Part shown: in pieces, positions 1 to 10,075 of the stretch | Position numbering within the stretch: position 1 is the first letter of the stretch | Layout: each line of letters starts with the position of its first letter | Assembly (NCBI GenBank): GCA_009691445.1 | Contig: SICL01000020.1 | Coordinates: forward strand, 1-38,087 | Direction of reading: 5' to 3' | Source of the DNA: Candidatus Taenariivivens baikalensis | Lineage (GTDB): Bacteria > Omnitrophota > Omnitrophia > Omnitrophales > Aquincolibacteriaceae | DNA length: 38,087 nucleotides | Notes under the pieces: generated by a model | The model's database searches: none | What the model was told of the DNA's origin: nothing | The model's input: only the letters and a program-made list of their open reading frames with translations | Translations under genes and position numbers: made by a program

Positions 1-201
1 GCTCAGTTACCCTCAGATCCACCCTCTCCACAAACCAAGAAACACAACCGAAAAGAAGGCAATGACTACGAATATGCTTTCAATCTCTTAAACCCAGAGG
101 GGACAATTCAAAAGCTACTAAAAGGGGACATCTTGACGAGCTACGAACAGGGAATTCTTGGAGGAAGTCTCTGCTATGGGTCACGAACAGAGTCTTTGTA
201 G
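1..201 (+). other. Possible insertion-sequence end with a short open frame
   Basis: Frame 1 is open from the window edge to a TAG at 199-201, giving about 66 residues that I do not recognise. Around 95-160 a motif of the form AGGGGACA followed by AGCTAC occurs twice in tandem (about 97-117 and 121-145). Tandem terminal motifs rich in GGGGACA are typical of the ends of some IS families, so this may be the right end of an element whose transposase lies outside the window. No transposase motif is visible, so neither the gene nor the element is secure. Confidence 0.25.
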
Positions 202-254
202 AGACGATAGGTGAACTCCAGGGGCGGTGCTTTCCGGCGAATTGGGGTTTGGGT

Positions 255-443
255 GTACGACCGGTTGCCGACCACTTCATACAGTCATTGTGAGCGACCG
301 CAGGGAGAGAAGTCCGCCAGAAAGCGCGGCGGATCCGTTCGAAGATTTTGTGGCGGACAATCTCGGGTCGTACCCAGGGAGTGCCGCGTCTCCGCCAAGG
401 CGCGGGACGCGCAATGACAACTGTATGAAGTGTGGTACGACCG
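255..443. repeat. Compound inverted repeat with nested GGATCC palindrome
   Basis: The arms read ACTTCATACAGT..CATTG near 273-290 and, in reverse complement, CAATG..ACTGTATGAAGT near 414-433. Just inside lie words of the TCATTGCGAG repeat family (TCATTGTGAGCGACCGC and GCGCAATGACA). The centre holds GTCCGCCA (312-319) paired with TGGCGGAC (350-357) around a GGCGGATCCG core. The 9-base word GTACGACCG occurs directly at 255-263 and 435-443, just outside the arms, and could be a target duplication, although the arms are not flush with it. Apart from this element and the possible IS end, 202-519 shows nothing convincing. Confidence 0.6.
312..357. repeat. Nested GGATCC-centred palindrome, copy A
   Basis: Outer arms GTCCGCCA and TGGCGGAC are perfect complements, with GGCGGATCCG in the centre. 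Related copies lie at 9989-10027 and 35665-35703, each inside the loop of a different larger palindrome. Confidence 0.55.
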
Positions 444-519
444 GGCCCATTGACGAATCGCTCTTCAGAGGTTAACCTGTGCCTTAAGCTTACCGTATTT
501 GACGCGGTGCTGACTTATT

Positions 520-2169
520 ATGAAAAAAAATCTCAATTATTTATTGTTTTGCCTGGCTGCCCTTGTGCTCTTTTTCCTGGCTTTAGACAAGATTCCTCTT
601 TGGTCGTCGGATGAAGGACGTTTTGGGGAAATTGCCCGGGAGATGTGGGAATCCAGGAACTTTGTTGTGCCGCACTTCAACTTTATTGTGTATCTGGAAA
701 AACCCATCCTGTCGCCGTTTTTGACGGCTCTTTCGTACGGATTAATGGGAGTGAACGCCTTCAGCACCCGCTTTCCCATTGTTTTCCTGGCACTGCTTGG
801 AATCTTCTTCTGTTACCGGTTTACGCGCCGGATTTTTGACTCCAGGACCGCAGAGCTTTCATCAGTCGTGCTTTTAACCACCATTGGATATGTCCTGGTC
901 GGGCGTTTTGCGGTCATTGATATGATAATGACGTTTTTTTTGAGTATGACTTTATTTTGTCTTTGGACGGCCTTTCTGGAACGCAAGAAGTCCTATTATT
1001 TTCTCGCCTATTTTTTGATGGGACTGGCTTTTCTCACCAAAGGACTTATTGGCATTCTTCTACCGGGGCTGGTCTTCTTTGTTTTTTTAATGTGGACCGG
1101 CAATCTCCGGGAACTGAAGCATCTGCAGCTGGGATGGGGATGTTTGATCCTCGCGGTCGTGATCTTGCCGTGGTGCATTGCGATTTCTATCAAAGAACCA
1201 GAATTTTTCAAAGTGTTCATTGTGGATCAGCATTTCACACGGTTTGCAACGGGAGGATTCGGCCGCCGGCGGCCCTTTTGGTTTTTCATCCCGATTCTAA
1301 TCGCCACAGGATTTCCGTGGACTTTTTTTATGCCGGCTGCTATTTCAGACGGTTTGAAACAAAAGGATGCGCAGAGGATCAAGATCCAGTTTCTCATCTG
1401 CTGGATCGCGGTCATTTTTCTTTTCTTCAGCATTCCCAAATCCAAACTGCCGTATTATCTTTTGCCGGTGAGTATGCCGATGGCGATTTTGACCGGACAT
1501 TTCTTTGCGAATGGAGAGGCGCTTCAGCGTTCGCGGCGTCTTCTGCAGCGAATTGGAAAGCTCCTGGCAATATTTACGGGCATTGCAGCCTTAGGTTTTT
1601 TTATTTTTTCCGGATGGATCAAAGATGAAAAATTCATTCTTCTCAAACCCATTCTTATGCTGACGGTGCCGCTCATTTTCGGAGGTTGTTTTGCAGCTTA
1701 TTATTTTCTCAACCGGAAAGGGAAACCTCTGGCGGCATTTTTATCGTTGGCAGGAATGGTTTATGGGGGATTGATATTGGTGATCCTGGGAATGGTAAAG
1801 CTTTCTCCTTTCCAGAGTTCGTTCGAATACGCAGAGGTCTTAAAACCTCTTTTAAAGACGGGCGATGAGGTCGCGATTTTTTCCTCACCGGACCGGTTTT
1901 CGGATTTCCCTTTTTATCTCAAAAAGCGGGTGATTATTGTGGGTCCTGACCGGGGAACTCTTAGGAATCAAAGCATCGAACTTGAGATCGATCAACAAAG
2001 AGAATATTTCTTGCAGATAGATGATTTTGTTCGGTCCTTCAATGCTAAGACACGGCGGCAATTTTGTTTAATGGAAGAGGATCGGCTGCAAGAACTGCTC
2101 CTCAAAGGACTTCGCGAACCCATCATTGTCAAAAAAGATTACGGACATATCCTCATCTCCAATTTTTAA
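520..2169 (+). CDS. ArnT/GT39-like membrane glycosyltransferase
   Basis: This 549-residue integral membrane protein resembles the ArnT / dolichyl-phosphate-mannose mannosyltransferase superfamily. These enzymes move a sugar from a polyprenyl-phosphate donor to lipid A or protein on the outer face of the inner membrane. After the first membrane segment comes WSSDEGRFGEIAREMW (D31, E32), matching the conserved acidic loop of ArnT-like enzymes, followed by a conserved VVPHFN. About eleven hydrophobic segments fill residues 5-430, and the C-terminal 120 residues are a soluble domain. The ATG at 520 is the only sensible start; it has no clear Shine-Dalgarno sequence. The acyltransferase gene downstream also fits an envelope role. 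The acceptor and sugar cannot be read from the sequence, so I give no symbol. Confidence 0.85.
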   Translation: MKKNLNYLLFCLAALVLFFLALDKIPLWSSDEGRFGEIAREMWESRNFVVPHFNFIVYLEKPILSPFLTALSYGLMGVNAFSTRFPIVFLALLGIFFCYRFTRRIFDSRTAELSSVVLLTTIGYVLVGRFAVIDMIMTFFLSMTLFCLWTAFLERKKSYYFLAYFLMGLAFLTKGLIGILLPGLVFFVFLMWTGNLRELKHLQLGWGCLILAVVILPWCIAISIKEPEFFKVFIVDQHFTRFATGGFGRRRPFWFFIPILIATGFPWTFFMPAAISDGLKQKDAQRIKIQFLICWIAVIFLFFSIPKSKLPYYLLPVSMPMAILTGHFFANGEALQRSRRLLQRIGKLLAIFTGIAALGFFIFSGWIKDEKFILLKPILMLTVPLIFGGCFAAYYFLNRKGKPLAAFLSLAGMVYGGLILVILGMVKLSPFQSSFEYAEVLKPLLKTGDEVAIFSSPDRFSDFPFYLKKRVIIVGPDRGTLRNQSIELEIDQQREYFLQIDDFVRSFNAKTRRQFCLMEEDRLQELLLKGLREPIIVKKDYGHILISNF

Positions 2170-2183
2170 GGAAAAGTTTAAAC

Positions 2184-2264
2184 TGTCATTGCGAGGAGGC
2201 CCGCAGGCCGACGCGGCAATCTCTGAGCATAACCTGAGATTGCTTCGCTTCGCTCGCAATGACA
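2184..2264. repeat. TCATTGCGAG-family palindrome
   Basis: TGTCATTGCGAG at 2184-2195 pairs perfectly with CTCGCAATGACA at 2253-2264. The inner words GCAATCTC and GAGATTGC pair again. This is a widespread type of bacterial intergenic palindrome; further copies lie at 11974-12042 and, degenerate, inside 255-443. Confidence 0.85.
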
Positions 2265-2319
2265 TAAGAGTACTGTAAGGGATTTTATCCAAAAAATTTA
2301 TTTTTACTTTCAATACACC

Positions 2320-3195
2320 TTGTTTCGTTTTGCGGCGTGGGTCGTGAACAACATGAATCACTCGACCGCCATCAAAATAGCGGAAGGTGTCGGATCGCTT
2401 CTTTTTTTGCGGCAGCGGCGAAGAAAAATTTGTCTCCATAATCTGCACGCGGCTTTCCCCGAGAAATCTCAGGCTGATCTTGAAATGATTGGGCGCTCTT
2501 CTATGCAAGGCCTTGTCACAGTTATTTTTGAGTGTATCCGCATCCCGGTGATTGCAAAAGATCCGGAAAAATATTTTGAAGTGCAGGGGGGAGAACATGC
2601 CTGGAAGGCGCTCCAAAAAAAGAAGGGGATTATCCTGGCGGTGTCTCATTTTGGAAATTGGGAACTGATGGCCGTGGCCTCCGCTGCCAAGGGATTTCCT
2701 ATGCATGCGATTGGCAAACCCGTGAAGAATCCTTTTTTGTATGAGTCAATAAAACGTTTGCGAGGTGCGACCGGGCTTAAAAGTATTGATAAAAAGGGTG
2801 CTATCCGAAATACAGTCCAGCTGCTGAAGAACAATCAGATTGTCGCCATGCTGATTGATGAACACGTTAAAAAAGGCGAGGTTTGGGTGGATTTCTTTGG
2901 GCGCAAGGCCGCGACTTCCTCTCTTCCGGCTATGCTCAGCTTAAAGTACGATTCCCCCGTGATTCCGGCATTTTATTATCGAGGCCAGGGGAGTGAACGC
3001 TCCATCTTTCTTTTTGGAGAACCCTTTCATTTGATTCGCACGGGTGATTTGCAGGCTGATCTGACTGCGAATACCCAGCAGTATGTGAGCCGTCTCGAGC
3101 AGGAGGTTCGAAAACGTCCCGGCGACTGGACAATGTGGATGCACAATCGCTGGCGCGAAGAAGATAGGTATCCCCCCATTCAAGGAGCCACCTGA
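2320..3195 (+). CDS. LpxL/HtrB-family lysophospholipid acyltransferase
   Basis: This is a member of the lipid A biosynthesis acyltransferase family, which transfers acyl chains to lipid A precursors or related lipids at the inner membrane. The catalytic HX4E motif is SHFGNWE (H110 counted from the TTG), followed by the family's LIDEHVKKGEVWVDFFGR region. The length, 291 residues, is normal. The start is uncertain. TTG at 2320 has no ribosome-binding site, and the family's usual N-terminal YxLFR segment continues upstream in frame without a stop. A GTAAGGG at 2275-2281 sits six bases before an in-frame ATC at 2287, which would add 11 residues. The gene follows a palindromic repeat, so the original start may have been disturbed. 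It probably works with the glycosyltransferase upstream on envelope lipid. Confidence 0.85.
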   Translation: MFRFAAWVVNNMNHSTAIKIAEGVGSLLFLRQRRRKICLHNLHAAFPEKSQADLEMIGRSSMQGLVTVIFECIRIPVIAKDPEKYFEVQGGEHAWKALQKKKGIILAVSHFGNWELMAVASAAKGFPMHAIGKPVKNPFLYESIKRLRGATGLKSIDKKGAIRNTVQLLKNNQIVAMLIDEHVKKGEVWVDFFGRKAATSSLPAMLSLKYDSPVIPAFYYRGQGSERSIFLFGEPFHLIRTGDLQADLTANTQQYVSRLEQEVRKRPGDWTMWMHNRWREEDRYPPIQGAT

Positions 3196-4004
3196 ATGAT
3201 CCGGAAAGGGCTTCAAATTCTGATCGCAGGACTTCTTGATCAGTTTTGCCTGGCCGGCCGTTGCGCGGGCAGTTTGGGCATGAGTGGGGAGCGATGATCC
3301 CCGGAGCTCTCGCGGCATTTATCTGTGGCGGTTTGATCCCTGATGCCCGGTGGAGGAAGGCCTTCCCCCAGGCGGTCATTTTCGGAGGGATCGGGTTTTT
3401 ATTCGGAGGTAACTTGAGCTACGGTGCCATCGTGAATGCGGTGATTGCAGCGAAGGATCTTACGCAGATGATTCCCCAGTTCGTTCAGATATTTTTTATT
3501 GGGGCAATTTGGGGAAGTCTCGGAATGACTTTCCTGGGATTTGGAATCGCAGAACTTGAAATGCAGTTTCGGGACCTTGCGGTATTGTAAGGAATATTCT
3601 CCGGCGCTGATGTCCCATCCAGGCTGACAGCGAGCAGGGGATTTATCTTTTATGTGTTAGGCGTGACGGGGTGGAATACCTGGAACGTTTACACCAAGTG
3701 GTTTCAAAGCACACCGCCAGTTTCCAACCACCAGCTTTGGGGCGCCTTTCTGATCGTTTGCTTCTTGCCTCTTTGCTTCCTTTTTTTCAAATCGGATGTT
3801 TTCCAAGAGAAACTTAACGCGACGATTCTCTGGACCACGTTTTTCTTTTGCGGGTATCTCGCGGCGCTTGCGATTCTAAAATCAATCGTCTATTTGGGGT
3901 GGAAAGTCTGGGAACCTGCTTTTACGCTGTTCATCCTTGATCGGGTGATTTTTACGGTGACTCTCCCTTTGATCCTCAGTGAGCAGAAAGCAAAAAGGCA
4001 GTAA
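3196..4004 (+). pseudogene. Disrupted multi-pass membrane protein
   Basis: I do not recognise this family. ATG at 3196 directly follows the acyltransferase stop and begins a hydrophobic frame that dies by 3300. The good frame resumes one register away at about 3262 with GQFGHEWGAMIPGALAAF, runs to an in-frame TAA at 3588-3590, and continues in the same register from 3591 to 4004 with more membrane segments and no further stop. The pieces add up to one protein of about 265 residues with seven or so hydrophobic segments, broken by one frameshift and one nonsense codon. Real decay is the simplest reading; an assembly or sequencing error is possible for either lesion. If read as separate genes, the fragments are 3246-3590 (TTG) and 3654-4004 (GTG), neither with a convincing start. 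Confidence 0.6.
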
Positions 4005-4029
4005 GCAGATAAAATCTCTGCCTACTGCC
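3997..4029. repeat. GGCAGTA/TACTGCC palindrome
   Basis: GGCAGTAAGCAGA at 3997-4009 pairs with TCTGCCTACTGCC at 4017-4029 with one mismatch across a short A-rich loop. It overlaps the stop codon of the disrupted membrane gene and lies between that gene and the convergent groEL2. It could act as a terminator hairpin but has no long T-run. Confidence 0.7.
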
Positions 4030-4059
4030 CTCTGCAAACTGCCTACGGCAATCTACTTT

Positions 4060-5703
<1,644 letters not shown>

Positions 5704-5713
5704 TTAATATGCG

Positions 5714-5770
5714 TGTCATTCTGAGGCGAAGCCGAAGAATCTCAGATCCTTCGCTTCTCTCAGGATGACA
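5714..5770. repeat. TCATTCTGAG-family palindrome
   Basis: TGTCATTCTGAG at 5714-5725 pairs with CTCAGGATGACA at 5759-5770 with one mismatch, with inner GAAGAATCTCAGATCCTTCG words pairing again. It fills the groES-groEL2 gap. A longer relative lies at 7856-7963. Confidence 0.8.
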
Positions 5771-5775
5771 GATGA

Positions 5776-6066
5776 TTAGCCTTCGTAAACCGCGAGAATT
5801 TCGCTTTCTTTGAGAATCTTGTGCTTGCTGCCGTCAATGACGATTTCATCGCCGGAATATTTTCCGAAGAGGACGCGGTCGCCTTTTTTGACTTCAAGCG
5901 GTTGAATTTTTCCAGATTCAAGAAATTTACCGGTACCGACAGAAATAACTTTTCCTTCGGTCTTTTCTTCTTTAGCGGTATCCGGAAGAATAATTCCGCC
6001 CTTAGTTTTTTCTTCAGCTTCTAAAACTTCCACAAGAACGCGGTCACCTAGAGGTTTGATTTTCAT
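5776..6066 (-). CDS. groES: Co-chaperonin GroES
   Basis: This is the 10 kDa lid of the GroEL chamber, 96 residues from the ATG at 6066. It begins [14 protein letters not shown]. The mobile loop region carries [14 protein letters not shown], and the family pattern continues through [13 protein letters not shown] to the end. The start at 6066 is preferred over the ATG at 6090 because it gives the normal family N-terminus and has GGGAGA about eight bases upstream. It lies between two groEL genes, where the commoner order is groES-groEL. Expression should come from the promoter and CIRCE site upstream of groEL1. Confidence 0.97.
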   Translation of the reverse strand: MKIKPLGDRVLVEVLEAEEKTKGGIILPDTAKEEKTEGKVISVGTGKFLESGKIQPLEVKKGDRVLFGKYSGDEIVIDGSKHKILKESEILAVYEG

Positions 6067-6111
6067 TTTAAGTTCTCCCTTTTGATTCATTGAATTTTTA
6101 ATACAGTGAAG

Positions 6112-6156
6112 CGTGAAGAGTGAAACGTTTTTTCGCTCAACGCTTCACTCTTCACG
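6112..6156. repeat. GTGAAGAGTGAA palindrome
   Basis: CGTGAAGAGTGAAACG at 6112-6127 pairs with CGCTTCACTCTTCACG at 6141-6156 (15 of 16) around a T-rich loop. It occupies the groEL1-groES gap. It could attenuate or stabilise the operon transcript, but is most likely another dispersed intergenic repeat. Confidence 0.75.
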
Positions 6157-6167
6157 AATGACGTTTT

Positions 6168-7832
<1,665 letters not shown>

Positions 7833-7855
7833 CTAAATGGATTTGGCAACGCATC

Positions 7856-7963
7856 TGACATCCTGAGCCCTTCGTTTGTTATTCTGAGCGTAGTGAATAT
7901 CTCAGGATAAACTCGGCGAAGGATCTCTCTGGAGATTCTTCGGCCCCCGGCCTCAGAATGGCA
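7856..7963. repeat. Long TCATTCTGAG-type compound palindrome in the groEL leader
   Basis: TGACATCCTGAG at 7856-7867 pairs imperfectly with CTCAGAATGGCA at 7952-7963, and further TTCTGAG and CTCAGGAT words lie inside. The element sits in the transcribed leader between the CIRCE operator and groEL1, so the mRNA should carry a long hairpin. Confidence 0.7.
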
Positions 7964-8022
7964 AAGAGTCGCGTATTTTGTTTTGATTGATTTTTTAATG
8001 AAAGCAGGTTTGAACCAATCTG

Positions 8023-8048
8023 TTAGCACTCGCTAAAATGAGTGCTAG
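8023..8048 (-). promoter_or_regulatory. CIRCE operator (HrcA binding site) with an 8-base spacer
   Basis: TTAGCACTC (8023-8031) and GAGTGCTAG (8040-8048) match the CIRCE arms at 17 of 18 positions. The known consensus is TTAGCACTC-N9-GAGTGCTAA; here the spacer is 8 bases. The site begins about where transcription from the promoter at 8057-8084 should start, as expected for HrcA repression of groE operons. Confidence 0.9.
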
Positions 8049-8056
8049 AGGGGAGC

Positions 8057-8084
8057 ATTATGGTGAAATCAGAGGGAAAAGCAA
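8057..8084 (-). promoter_or_regulatory. Sigma70-type promoter of the groEL operon
   Basis: On the minus strand TTGCTT (8084-8079) is followed after 16 bases by CATAAT (8062-8057), five of six matches to the -10 consensus. The predicted start of transcription near 8050 abuts the CIRCE operator. Confidence 0.65.
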
Positions 8085-8206
8085 GCGGAATTTACTTGGC
8101 AAGGATAAACTTAAGAAGGTTGACCAAGGACTAGGCTGTAGATTTGTTCAAATTCGGAGGCGAAGAGTCCTGGAGATCCATGATCCACATGATTTGACGA
8201 AGTCTT

Positions 8207-8557
8207 TCAGCCGTTTCCTCGCTCTTTATGAGAGAGACGACAGCCCACTCGGTAAAGGCCATCCTTATCGCACCTTTGAACACGCATGATAACAGCGCTC
8301 AAGAGCAACTCTTTTGGGCCGGGCAAGTTAGGAGGTGTAATCAAGGTTAAGCTGAGACGATCTGCTTTTTTGAGTTTCAGGGTAGTCTTGATCCTTATTC
8401 CATGGAGAGAAAGATCGCTAACGTAGCCGACCTCATTTTTCTTGATGAAGTTGCCAATGGTGATTTTCACCAAGAGTCGATCGTTGATTTCTACGCGATT
8501 TTCCCATCGCTTATCATCTGAAGCCCATCTCTCCTCAAAGTCTGAAGCGTTCTGCGT
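8207..8557 (-). CDS. PilZ-domain protein, apparent ACG start
   Basis: This is a small single-domain PilZ protein, a class that often binds cyclic di-GMP. The two binding motifs are visible: RWENR (RxxxR) near the N-terminus and DLSLHG (D/NxSxxG) about 30 residues later. The annotatable TTG at 8473 lies after RxxxR and would delete it. Reading upstream, the frame is open to a TAG near 8576 with no ATG, GTG or TTG. A strong AAGGAG (8569-8564) lies six bases before an in-frame ACG at 8557, so I place the start there (116 residues). Neighbours do not fix its target. The GGDEF protein at 28328 could supply the ligand, but that is only a guess. Confidence 0.65.
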   Translation of the reverse strand, partial: TQNASDFEERWASDDKRWENRVEINDRLLVKITIGNFIKKNEVGYVSDLSLHGIRIKTTLKLKKADRLSLTLITPPNLPGPKELLLSAVIMRVQRCDKDGLYRVGCRLSHKERGNG

Positions 8558-8666
8558 AAAAAACTCCTTTGTTTTCTAGCCGCCTAAGTACTCATTTAAT
8601 CTAAAAAAAGCGTAGCATAGCTTATCAGAGAATGCAAATTTGATATTTTGCTATGCGATGGGTATT

Positions 8667-9416
8667 TTAGAGCTTGGTTGGTAATGTCTTGCTGAGGAGA
8701 AGCAGGGACTTTATCGAGAGCTTGGGCTCAATGCGATCTACAGACTGGATATGCGGTTTTAGATGCTTTGCAAAGCCACCGGTAGCGATAACTTTCAGAT
8801 TAGCCCCAAAGCGTTTTTTGAAACGAGCCACTAATTCGTCAGTCATAGAGCCATACCCCTCTAAAATACCTGATTTTAGGCAATCAAGAGTACTACGTCC
8901 CAAAAAAGAAGGTGATTTATGGGGTAATCTTGCCTTCTTAGGGAGTAAGGCGGCTTTTTGGATTAAGGCCTGGAAGGAGAGTTCCGGGCCCGGAACAATC
9001 ATCCCACCCTCAAAGACACCTGATTTTGAAACATAATCAAAGGTAATCGCAGTCCCAAAATCAATGATCAATAGGGGGAGGCGGTAGAGACGAATTCCGC
9101 CATAAGCATTGACCAGGCGGTCCACACCCAGCTGATTGGGATGGTACTTCGTTTTTACGGGGACCGAGAGATTTTTCCCTGCGATCCACAGGTGAATCCG
9201 TTTCTTGTTTCGGAGGATAGATTCTATTTTATGGGTATTTTTTGGGACAACAGAGCTTATTATGACATTTATTTCGTTTGTTTTACCACCACGGGAACAA
9301 ATTTTAATCAATTTAGGGATATCAAAAAATAAGCATGATCCGAATGATTTTAACCTGCCTTTTTCGGAAATACCGTAAGTAACAGCCGTATTTCCTATAT
9401 CAAGCGCGATAAGCAT
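8667..9416 (-). CDS. coaX: Type III pantothenate kinase
   Basis: CoaX phosphorylates pantothenate with ATP in the first step of coenzyme A synthesis from pantothenate. The protein has 249 residues, normal for the family. It opens with the ASKHA-fold phosphate motif LDIGNTAVTYG (D6), followed by GVDRLVNAYGG, the DFGTAITFD motif and GGMIVPG. The start ATG at 9416 lies inside the end of birA, a 17-base overlap, and birA-coaX pairing is common. It is the last gene of the tsaB-alr-birA-coaX run. PanB at 27555 belongs to the same pathway upstream of pantothenate. Confidence 0.95.
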   Translation of the reverse strand: MLIALDIGNTAVTYGISEKGRLKSFGSCLFFDIPKLIKICSRGGKTNEINVIISSVVPKNTHKIESILRNKKRIHLWIAGKNLSVPVKTKYHPNQLGVDRLVNAYGGIRLYRLPLLIIDFGTAITFDYVSKSGVFEGGMIVPGPELSFQALIQKAALLPKKARLPHKSPSFLGRSTLDCLKSGILEGYGSMTDELVARFKKRFGANLKVIATGGFAKHLKPHIQSVDRIEPKLSIKSLLLLSKTLPTKL

Positions 9417-9948
9417 CGAGGTCCTTTACCAATTGGTCTAAAATTCTATGAAGTAGCGGCTCAAGTAGCTGTTCTTTTCCTATCGACTGAGCCATGCTGG
9501 TAGATTGATCGGCTAATTCTTCAGGGTGAGCATTCACATTAAGCCCGATCCCGGCTACGGCCCAATCTAAATGACCTGCCTTGGCCGAAGACTCTACCAG
9601 AATTCCGCATATTTTTTTTCCGGACACAAGGATATCATTGGGATGTTTGAAAGTCGACTCGATCCCGTAAATTTTCTTAAGGATGCTTGCCACTGACCGG
9701 CAGGCGATTTGGGTCAGGATCGGTGCTTGAGAGGCTTCCATGCGAGGCCGAATCAAGAGTGAAAAAAGGAGATTCTTTCCTGGTGGAGAAATCCACTTGT
9801 GTTCCCGCTTACCCCGTCCTGCGGTTTGGTGATCCGCAACAATGACGAGACCTTCAGCAGCGCCGTTACGAGCTTCTTCTTTCGCAAGGTCATTAGTGGA
9901 TGGGATTTCTTGGTGGTGCTGGATATTGAATACAAGGACAGGTCTCAT
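9400..9948 (-). CDS. birA: Biotin-protein ligase, catalytic domain only
   Basis: This ligase activates biotin as biotinyl-AMP and attaches it to carrier protein such as the acetyl-CoA carboxylase BCCP. IPSTNDLA, the biotin-binding GRGKREHKW and KHPNDILVSGKKICGILVE are all present. At 182 residues it is short: it lacks the N-terminal DNA-binding domain of the E. coli protein, so it should not be a repressor, and the C-terminal domain is minimal or missing. The start ATG at 9948 lies inside the palindromic repeat at 9936-10069, so its first residues, MRPV, are repeat-encoded. It overlaps coaX by 17 bases. Confidence 0.92.
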   Translation of the reverse strand: MRPVLVFNIQHHQEIPSTNDLAKEEARNGAAEGLVIVADHQTAGRGKREHKWISPPGKNLLFSLLIRPRMEASQAPILTQIACRSVASILKKIYGIESTFKHPNDILVSGKKICGILVESSAKAGHLDWAVAGIGLNVNAHPEELADQSTSMAQSIGKEQLLEPLLHRILDQLVKDLDAYRA

Positions 9949-10069
9949 TAGAAGCCGTGGTATTTAATGATTTCCGTTGAATGTTTTCTCCGCCAGAGGA
10001 CGGATCCGTCCAACGCTGTTTGGCGGAAACAAAACTTGGCAAAAAAAAATGCGTCTATGAGACCTGTCC
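9936..10069. repeat. GGACAGGTCTCAT inverted-repeat element, copy 1
   Basis: GGACAGGTCTCAT (9936-9948) and ATGAGACCTGTCC (10057-10069) are perfect 13-base inverted repeats. Inside the left arm lies CGTGGTATTT (9956-9965), which also occurs in the second copy at 25117-25213 in the opposite orientation. The centre carries the nested GGATCC palindrome. The structure resembles a non-autonomous element such as a REP/MITE; the link to a transposase family is inference, as none is in the window. Confidence 0.8.
9989..10027. repeat. Nested GGATCC-centred palindrome, copy B
   Basis: TCCGCCA (9989-9995) pairs with TGGCGGA (10021-10027), and the core GGACGGATCCGTCC (9998-10011) is a perfect 14-base palindrome. 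It lies within the loop of the GGACAGGTCTCAT element. Confidence 0.7.
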
Positions 10070-10075
10070 CTGAAC

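Noticed and set aside
957..1628. Plus-strand frame of 223 codons in another register of the glycosyltransferase
   Set aside because: The sequence is rich in C, H, F and W in the manner of an out-of-frame reading; the main frame has family motifs.
2184..2264. Palindromes read as intrinsic terminators or riboswitches
   Set aside because: Most lack a T-run, occur in leaders and inside operons, and recur as families, so they are dispersed repeats first.
2068..2706. Long minus-strand frame of 212 codons
   Set aside because: It crosses the ends of two clear plus-strand genes and a palindromic repeat; it is a shadow frame.
8038..8289. Plus-strand frame of 83 codons over the groEL promoter
   Set aside because: It overlaps CIRCE, the promoter and the end of the PilZ gene, with no ribosome-binding site or family features.
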